From CAZVJA01 sp964626885 (GTDB lineage: Bacteria; Planctomycetota; Planctomycetia; Planctomycetales; Planctomycetaceae), in the NCBI GenBank assembly GCA_964626885.1, contig CAZVJA010000172.1:1-11323 (forward strand): a DNA stretch of 11,323 nt, written 5' to 3'. Under the pieces are notes generated by a model. It had not been told where the DNA came from. It made no database searches and was given only the letters and a program-made list of their open reading frames with translations. The position numbers and the translations under genes were made by a program. Every line of letters begins with the position of its first letter. Within the stretch, counting starts at the first letter, position 1. Positions 7,093 to 11,323 of the stretch are shown here, piece after piece.

Positions 7093-8910
7093 TCACGAAC
7101 AGGCCGCCGGGTTCAAAATCTCCAGTTCCGCCAGCAACTCTTCCGGAATCCATCCCTCATCCGTCCAACCTCGCGCCCGGTTATACGCGCAAATCAGTTC
7201 TTGCAGCTTCCCCTCCGTGAGCATCGCGCCTTCACTGGCGCCGCCTGAAAGAGGTTGGCGGAGCATCCGTTTCGGCAGCGTATCTTCCTCCGGCCTCCAA
7301 CCCTGCCGGATGTTGTACAGCTTCTTCGCATTCACAATTCGCTGCGCGGTCCGCCGCAACTCGTCCGGCGTAATATTCCAACCGGTCACAAGCTGCAGCA
7401 TCTCGGCCATCGCGGACAGTTTTTCATCGAACACACCGCGAACGAACTTACAGAGGATGAGTGCATCGATGATCGCCGCTTCGTCCTCGGTTTCAACGGC
7501 GAGCGCCGCCGCGGAAGGATCGACGTTCATCCGATCAACCGCCGGCGAGAAATCAACCTGATACGCCCCCGAGCGATTGTGATCCGCCCCGCGCGTGCTC
7601 ACGGCGAAACCGAGCGCCATCGTCTGCAGCGCGCGCGGTTCATAGCCTGGAATCTCCAAGCCTTTCACGTGCGGTGCGAACTCCTCCGCTCCCTGGCCGA
7701 TCTCCGCCGCCGCCGCACGACTCCCCTCCGCAAGCAGGTTTCCGAACCCTTCCCGCGCGGCAATCTGGTTGAGCATTGCGATCAATGCCGAACCGTTACC
7801 GAAGCGCAGCTCCGGGAGATTGATCAGTCCTCGCTCCGCGCATTCCATTGCAAAGGCGATCGTCCCGCCGGCGCTGATCGTGTCGATCCCCAGCTCGTCG
7901 CACAGGGCCGATGCGCTGAGGACGACCTCCGGGTCGGTAATGCCGCACAGTGGTCCGAGTGCGAACAGATTTTCGTATTCCATCCGCACGCCGGCTTTGT
8001 CGCCGTTGCGATGAAAGATGTGCTCACAGCCGATGGTGCAGGCCGCGCACGATGCCCGCGTGCGGGTGTGTGTGGGGGACATCGTTTCCGGCGCGAGAGC
8101 CTCCGCTTCCGCGAGCGTCCCGGTCTGGAAGTTTCTTACCGGCAGCGTGCCGAGCCGATTGAACGTCAACAGATTGCTGACCGTGCCGAGTTCGCGATAC
8201 TTGCGCGTCGCCGGCCCGAATGAAAGGCGCGACAACTCGCGGCTGTATTCCATCAACCCGTCCGAATCCGCAAAGCTAGTCGTCCGATCTCCCGCAACCG
8301 CGATGGCTTTCAACTTCTTGGAACCGAACACGGCACCGAGTCCGCCGCGACCTGCATGCCGCCCATCGTGTGAAACCGTGGCGTACCGAACAAGATTCTC
8401 TCCCGCCGGTCCGATTGCGGCGATCTGAAACCGTGCGCCGATCCGGTCGCGGAGCATTGCCGACGCATCGGGAATAGTTTGCCCCCAGAGTGCGCCGGCA
8501 TCGTCAAAGCGCACGCCGTCCGGTTCGATCACCAACGAAGTGGGGCGTTCCGCCGCGCCGACGATAACGATCGCGTCATGTCCGGTCTTCTTGCCGGCAA
8601 TTGCAAAGGCCGAGGAAGAGAGTGAATCGTTGATCCGGCCGGTGAGCGGCGACTTGGCCAACACCGCGAACTTGGCGGAGGTCGTCAGTGGACTGCCGAC
8701 GAGGGGGCTGAATACGATCACCAGCGGTGATTCCGGGGCAAGCGGATCGGGAGCCTCTGGGCTTTCTTCCAACAACAACCATGTGCCGAGCCCAGTGCCG
8801 CCGATATATCTCCGCAGGATAGCAGCGGAAATGGGAACCGCTTCGACCGCGCGCGACGAGAGATCGATTCGCAAATAGCGACCGTGATAGCCGTGTGGAG
8901 CAGCCGGCAT
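7093..8910 (-). CDS. aor: Aldehyde:ferredoxin oxidoreductase family tungsten enzyme
   Basis: A 605-residue full-length AOR/FOR-family protein, cytoplasmic. The family oxidises aldehydes (including formaldehyde) to acids and passes electrons to ferredoxin, using tungsten bis-pterin and one [4Fe-4S] cluster. Visible features: the N-terminal pterin-binding region with FSPLVGSPLTTSAKF; GRGGLGAVFGSKKLKAIAV around 187-205; cluster cysteines Cys288-x2-Cys291-x3-Cys295 and Cys487; pterin motifs DELGID (338-343) and DALILC (482-487, with Ile in place of the usual Gly); Glu313; and RGADH with His444. No dedicated electron-transfer subunit or MoaD-like protein sits beside it. A candidate promoter lies about 180 bases upstream. 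Substrate is not predictable; closeness to the formyl-carrier genes makes formaldehyde one possibility. No clear ribosome site precedes the ATG. Confidence 0.93.
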   Translation of the reverse strand: MPAAPHGYHGRYLRIDLSSRAVEAVPISAAILRRYIGGTGLGTWLLLEESPEAPDPLAPESPLVIVFSPLVGSPLTTSAKFAVLAKSPLTGRINDSLSSSAFAIAGKKTGHDAIVIVGAAERPTSLVIEPDGVRFDDAGALWGQTIPDASAMLRDRIGARFQIAAIGPAGENLVRYATVSHDGRHAGRGGLGAVFGSKKLKAIAVAGDRTTSFADSDGLMEYSRELSRLSFGPATRKYRELGTVSNLLTFNRLGTLPVRNFQTGTLAEAEALAPETMSPTHTRTRASCAACTIGCEHIFHRNGDKAGVRMEYENLFALGPLCGITDPEVVLSASALCDELGIDTISAGGTIAFAMECAERGLINLPELRFGNGSALIAMLNQIAAREGFGNLLAEGSRAAAAEIGQGAEEFAPHVKGLEIPGYEPRALQTMALGFAVSTRGADHNRSGAYQVDFSPAVDRMNVDPSAAALAVETEDEAAIIDALILCKFVRGVFDEKLSAMAEMLQLVTGWNITPDELRRTAQRIVNAKKLYNIRQGWRPEEDTLPKRMLRQPLSGGASEGAMLTEGKLQELICAYNRARGWTDEGWIPEELLAELEILNPAACS

Positions 8911-9094
8911 GATGAAAACGAATACTGCAAGGAAAGCGGCTATTCAGCCGCCGGATTCAACCTTCCGGCCTTGCGGTTTCTTGGTTTCCGGCACGGACCA
9001 ACAATCACTGGATTCAACGCCAGTCTTTTGTAGGCAACGCACCCGCCGAGCCCGAGCATTTCTGCGTCTGGTGACTCCGACAGGAGCAACTCGA

Positions 9095-9123
9095 ATTATA
9101 CCCGTCGCCCGGCGGATTGCGAA
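9095..9123 (-). promoter_or_regulatory. Candidate sigma70-type promoter for the aldehyde oxidoreductase gene
   Basis: On the minus strand TTCGCA (9123-9118) and a consensus TATAAT (9100-9095) are separated by 17 bases. The start of transcription would fall near 9088, giving a leader of about 178 bases. The -35 box overlaps one arm of an inverted repeat, TGCGAAC (9118-9124) with GTTCGCA (9140-9146), a possible operator. The -10 box is perfect; the -35 box matches 4 of 6. Confidence 0.4.
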
Positions 9124-9151
9124 CCTTCCTCGCCGGGATGTTCGCAACCGC

Positions 9152-9169
9152 TGAGGGTGCGCACCCTTA
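9152..9169. repeat. GC-rich palindrome in the HesB-like/AOR gap
   Basis: A perfect 12-base palindrome GGGTGCGCACCC (9155-9166) extends to 18 bases with one G-T pair. It lies 41 bases past the HesB-like stop, in the gap 8911-9209, and could be a factor-independent pause or 3' end structure for that gene. There is no T run. A protein-binding palindrome is the alternative. Confidence 0.5.
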
Positions 9170-9209
9170 ATGCAGGCTCGCGGTACAAAAGACCCGCCCA
9201 GCGAAAGCC

Positions 9210-9473
9210 CTACATGAACTGCAGCGTCGGCCCTTGAGGGCTCGCCTTCACGTCGAGCGTGTTATTCGTCAGGGAATCAGAGGTCGCCCGGTCGAGCAGC
9301 AGCACGACCCGTCCTCGATGCTTGAATTGGGCGTCCCCCGGGTGGGGGCGGTCCAGCTCGAGGGCGAACTCTCCCCCCTCGAAAATAAAACGGACCGCGG
9401 CGTCGCGGGTCGCGTCCGATTCCTCAAGATAATGGGCCAGCAGAGCGCCGGCGTCCGCAGTGAGCTGCAACAT
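9210..9473 (-). CDS. HesB/IscA-like small protein without cysteines
   Basis: An 87-residue protein with the outline of an A-type iron-sulfur carrier domain: start LQLTADAGALLAHYLEE, a strand segment AVRFIFEGGEFALELD, then PHPGDAQFKHRGRVVLLLDRAT and a closing NTLDVKASPQGPTLQF. True IscA/HesB proteins carry three conserved cysteines (one mid-domain, two in a C-terminal CxC). This protein has no cysteine at all, so it should not carry a cluster in the usual way. GGAGGAG lies 3-4 bases before the ATG, a strong ribosome site. It is followed, 299 bases on, by the oxidoreductase gene on the same strand. The family call rests on pattern resemblance only. Function unknown. Confidence 0.6.
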   Translation of the reverse strand: MLQLTADAGALLAHYLEESDATRDAAVRFIFEGGEFALELDRPHPGDAQFKHRGRVVLLLDRATSDSLTNNTLDVKASPQGPTLQFM

Positions 9474-9494
9474 AGACTCCTCCGTCGGATTTGA

Positions 9495-9777
9495 GAGGAA
9501 CCTGCGAGTGCAGAGAGAACTCGGATGAATCAGAGTGCGTGGTCTTCAGGAATCTGCCGACCAAGCTATCCGGGCCCGATCCGCATCGAACGAATGGATA
9601 CGTTTATTGAACCACGCCACTATCGAAACCGCCACCTCTTTTTGACAAGTTCTGATTTTCAGGTGAGATTGGACGTCTGGGCTCGCCGGCAAAGTTTTTT
9701 CGGCGCGATGTTGATCCGTAAGCCCGAAGGAGTAAAATATACATTTGTATACTATTATTCAGCGAGGGGCATCAACG
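9495..9777. other. Divergent intergenic region, no convincing gene
   Basis: This stretch separates the minus-strand HesB-like gene from the plus-strand small-protein/mgsA genes. It is locally AT-richer between about 9600 and 9760. One open frame crosses it (9525-9866, +), but it has no recognisable domain or good ribosome site, and I do not call it. A TTGACA occurs at 9642-9647 without a good -10 partner. The only strong signal is the TATACA/TGTATA palindrome listed separately. Confidence 0.5.
9738..9753 (+). promoter_or_regulatory. Candidate promoter -10 overlapped by a small palindrome
   Basis: TATACT at 9748-9753 is a plausible -10 box. It overlaps a perfect 6-2-6 inverted repeat, TATACA-tt-TGTATA (9738-9751), which could be an operator. 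No good -35 box sits at the right distance. Transcription would start near 9760, just ahead of a GAGGGG at 9764-9769 and the small frames that follow. Confidence 0.3.
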
Positions 9778-9823
9778 ATGTTCTGGCCGCGGAAGTTCCC
9801 AATTCTCCTGGTGGAGGCCGCGT

Positions 9824-10042
9824 GTGGCCAGCGAATGGGCCACAGCTTTCTCGGGTCGACCCATGATGGACGAGCAGAGGATCAGACGATTTGACATTTG
9901 GATTGTGACCAACGGAAAGAGTGACAAGCACCTTGCCCTGTCGGAAAGCGAGGCACGGGAGTTCGAGCGAATTTACAATCAACTGACGGATGATCCCGCT
10001 CGGAAGGTGCACGTCGAACACAAAATGGCGAGAATTGAGTAA
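9824..10042 (+). CDS. Small hypothetical protein
   Basis: I do not recognise this 72-residue frame. Its second half looks protein-like, with RRFDIWIVTNGKS followed by an amphipathic helix (LSESEAREFERIYNQL) and a charged tail (VEHKMARIE). There are no cysteines and no membrane segment. The GTG at 9824 has a TGGAGG ribosome site 6 bases upstream. ATG codons at 9863 and 9866 would give 59 or 58 residues but have no ribosome site. It ends 91 bases before mgsA on the same strand, so the two may share a transcript. A 38-residue frame, 9778-9894, overlaps its start in another register (see findings). Confidence 0.5.
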   Translation: MASEWATAFSGRPMMDEQRIRRFDIWIVTNGKSDKHLALSESEAREFERIYNQLTDDPARKVHVEHKMARIE

Positions 10043-10133
10043 GTGCATGTCATGTATCCAGGGCTGATCTGTCCCTTGAGCATGGAAACAGGATGGCGAA
10101 TCGCTTGCGCCGCATTATGAAAGCTCCCCGCTC

Positions 10134-10499
10134 ATGCTCGCTCTCATTGCCCATGACCGCATGAAAGAGGAACTGCTCGACTTTGTCCGCGACAACGTCG
10201 CGATCTTTCGCGGCCAGAAACTTGTCGCAACCGGCAGCACCGGCAAACTTTTGCAGGATAATCTCGGACTCGACGTCGAGCGGGTGGCGCACGGTCCGCA
10301 TGGGGGAGACCTCATCATCGGCGGCCGCGTCGCGGAAGGACATGTCACCGCGGTCTTCTTCTTTCGCGACCCGCTCACCGCGCAGCCGCACGAGCCGGAT
10401 GTTTCCGCCTTGATGCGGGTCTGCGACGTGCATCGTGTGCCGCTGGCTACCAACCGGGCGACGGCGGAAGCGGTTGTCCGATCGTTACAGATTACCTGA
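10134..10499 (+). CDS. mgsA: Methylglyoxal synthase
   Basis: A 121-residue cytoplasmic enzyme that converts dihydroxyacetone phosphate to methylglyoxal and phosphate, a bypass of lower glycolysis. The family signature is complete: ALIAHD (His7, Asp8), ATGSTGKL phosphate-binding loop (32-39), GPHGGD with the catalytic aspartate Asp59, FFFRDPLTAQPHEPDV (Asp79, His86, Asp89) and PLATNRATA (103-111). The length is close to the short bacterial form (about 126 residues, as I recall for Thermus) and lacks the C-terminal extension of the E. coli enzyme (152 residues). The frame is open upstream to 10080 but has no other ATG, GTG or TTG start, and no ribosome site is evident before 10134. An ATG at 10093 with an in-frame ATG at 10117 lies in another register. 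Confidence 0.95.
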   Translation: MLALIAHDRMKEELLDFVRDNVAIFRGQKLVATGSTGKLLQDNLGLDVERVAHGPHGGDLIIGGRVAEGHVTAVFFFRDPLTAQPHEPDVSALMRVCDVHRVPLATNRATAEAVVRSLQIT

Positions 10500-10521
10500 C
10501 CCTCGACCGATTGCTGAGTGC

Positions 10522-10586
10522 CACTGCTGGCTTGTCCAGCGGTGTGAGACAGGGGACACGCCACTGGCGCACAAGCCGCCGGCGCC
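10522..10586. repeat. Dispersed-repeat-like double hairpin after mgsA
   Basis: First stem: CACTGCTGG (10522-10530) with CCAGCGGTG (10536-10544) around the loop CTTGT. A second, less perfect stem runs from 10560 to 10586 around ACAAGC. The 'cactgctggcttgtccagc' motif is one I recall as recurring in planctomycete intergenic DNA; copy number here cannot be seen. It may shape the mgsA mRNA 3' end. Confidence 0.6.
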
Positions 10587-11091
10587 ACATTCCGTCCGCC
10601 GCGCCTCGATCGCGCGAAGAGGATCTGCTCACGAAAACTTTGCGGCGTGATCTTTCCCCTCAGAGATTCACGGATCGATTCTTCCCGTGCAACGCCGCGC
10701 GCCGAAACGAGATTCTTCGGTTGTTTCGCCGGTTTCGTACGCACGCCGCGCAGCGCGTGATAAAGTCTCAGTGTCTGCGACGAAATCGATGGTGAAGAAC
10801 ACGATCACGAGTGCAATCCATTTGAATTTTCAAACATTCACTGCAAAGGGAGGGCAGCCATGAGCGATCCGCCGTGCGGTTTTGGCCGGGAAAGTTGCGG
10901 GTGAGATTTTTCCGGCTGAGAGATGTCGATGAGTAAACACGCTGAGTGTCAACAACAGGGGGATGTTTTGGCCGTTTCAGGGCGGCTTGATTGACTGTGG
11001 GCTTTTCGGGGGCCTGGAACCCGCGGTCAAGGGCGTCTCAGCGTCGCAGGCTCCTTGCGAAAGTTTTTCGTGGTACCCTACCTCTCGAGTC
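10587..11091. other. Gene-poor stretch downstream of mgsA
   Basis: I see no recognisable protein here on either strand. Frames across 10511-10795 (+) and 10115-10744 (-) are arginine-rich or antisense to mgsA and look like chance. Small signals present: a TTTGAA-tt-TTCAAA palindrome (10821-10834), a GGGAGGG ribosome-like site before a 14-codon frame at 10860-10904, and a hairpin pairing 10885-10893 with 10908-10916. The part from about 10960 leads into the terminator at 11092 and may be a non-coding RNA. Confidence 0.5.
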
Positions 11092-11127
11092 CCGCCCGCC
11101 GGTCCCTTCCGGCGCGGCGGTTTTTTT
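11092..11127 (+). terminator. Strong intrinsic terminator without an identified gene
   Basis: CCGCC-CGCCGG (11092-11102) pairs with CCGGCG-C-GGCGG (11109-11120) around a TCCCTT loop, 11 pairs with one bulged C, followed directly by seven T (11121-11127). This is a textbook factor-independent terminator for plus-strand transcription. The nearest recognised plus-strand gene, mgsA, ends almost 600 bases upstream. Confidence 0.75.
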
Positions 11128-11209
11128 GCTGCGCGCTCAGGAGCATGCCCTGCTTTGCACAAAAAGCAAGGGCCACTTCGCGGACCCCTAATGAAAGCTG
11201 ACCACTGAT

Positions 11210-11227
11210 CCGACGACAAGTCGTCGG
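11210..11227. repeat. Short perfect palindrome
   Basis: CCGACGAC-aa-GTCGTCGG, 8-base arms with a 2-base loop. It lies between the terminator and the end-of-window repeat, in DNA with no gene. It looks like part of a mosaic of intergenic repeats; a binding site is the alternative. Confidence 0.5.
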
Positions 11228-11268
11228 CTTGGGAAGAGTCCGATTCCCTCCGTCTGGCCTCTTCTGCG

Positions 11269-11308
11269 CCCCTCGCCCCTTGCGGGAGAGGGGCCGGGGG
11301 TGAGGGGG
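11269..11308. repeat. Dispersed 'CCCCTC...GAGGGG' hairpin repeat
   Basis: CCCCTC (11269-11274) pairs with GAGGGG (11302-11307), and an inner stem GCCCCT (11275-11280) pairs with AGGGGC (11289-11294) around TGCGGGAG. On the minus strand the spurious translation contains PHPRPLSRKGRG, a peptide familiar from this widespread intergenic repeat in many bacterial genomes. It is not a gene. Confidence 0.7.
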
Positions 11309-11323
11309 CTTCCTCTCCTCCAT

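Noticed and set aside
7255..8223. 322-residue plus-strand open frame opposite the aldehyde oxidoreductase gene
   Set aside because: Arginine- and histidine-rich antisense translation without any domain; the minus-strand gene has the complete AOR signature.
9525..9866. 113-residue plus-strand frame between the HesB-like gene and the small protein
   Set aside because: No ribosome site of quality and no domain; it crosses the AT-rich promoter-like segment.
10115..10744. 209-residue minus-strand open frame over mgsA
   Set aside because: Its second half is antisense to an unmistakable methylglyoxal synthase and it also crosses the hairpin repeat. The part 10600-10744 looks mildly protein-like but I could not place it.
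11081..11100. tRNA T-arm-like string (TCGAGTCCCGCC) before the terminator
   Set aside because: The flanking bases do not form the 5-base T stem, and no acceptor, D or anticodon arm can be found around it.
10963..11208. 81-residue plus-strand frame starting MFWPFQGG
   Set aside because: It reads straight through the strong terminator at 11092-11127, and its composition is unconvincing.

Overview
The window looks like planctomycete DNA (Planctomycetota, probably Planctomycetales). It is GC-rich, with loosely spaced genes and long chance ORFs on the antisense strand of nearly every gene. It carries bacterial genes for H4MPT/methanofuran-type C1 metabolism and GC-rich palindromic intergenic repeats of the kind I associate with this phylum. 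This placement is inference; no rRNA or other marker gene is present.

Layout. A secreted alpha/beta-hydrolase (196-1080, +) converges on a secreted protein made of two fused ChbG/YdjC-type deacetylase domains (1209-3077, -), with a strong hairpin terminator between them. A 440-base gap (3078-3515) holds a large imperfect inverted repeat. Next comes a minus-strand C1 block, in transcription order: a cysteine-free HesB/IscA-like protein (9473-9210), a tungsten-type aldehyde:ferredoxin oxidoreductase (8910-7093), and three formylmethanofuran dehydrogenase-type subunits, FmdD-like (6915-6571), FhcB/FmdB (6510-5173) and FhcA/FmdA (5171-3516). B and A are separated by one base, so they are almost certainly co-translated. 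A palindromic repeat separates the oxidoreductase from the FmdD gene. After a divergent intergenic region, the plus strand carries a small hypothetical protein (about 9824-10042) and methylglyoxal synthase mgsA (10134-10499). The last 820 bases hold no protein gene I can recognise, but contain three dispersed-repeat-like hairpins and a textbook intrinsic terminator with no obvious gene in front of it.

How the genes may work together. FhcA is the amidohydrolase-type subunit that interconverts formyl-carrier and formate. FhcB and the FmdD-like protein together resemble the pterin-binding half of the archaeal dehydrogenase. In the methylotroph complex as I recall it, FhcB is redox-dead. Here B keeps four cluster-type cysteines and the metal-ligating cysteine, and a separate FmdD-like subunit is present. 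With a tungsten-type oxidoreductase next door, this suggests a redox-active tungsten- or molybdenum-pterin C1 module. That is the most interesting point in the window. The partner genes (fhcC, fhcD/ftr, mch, the polyferredoxin) are not in this window.
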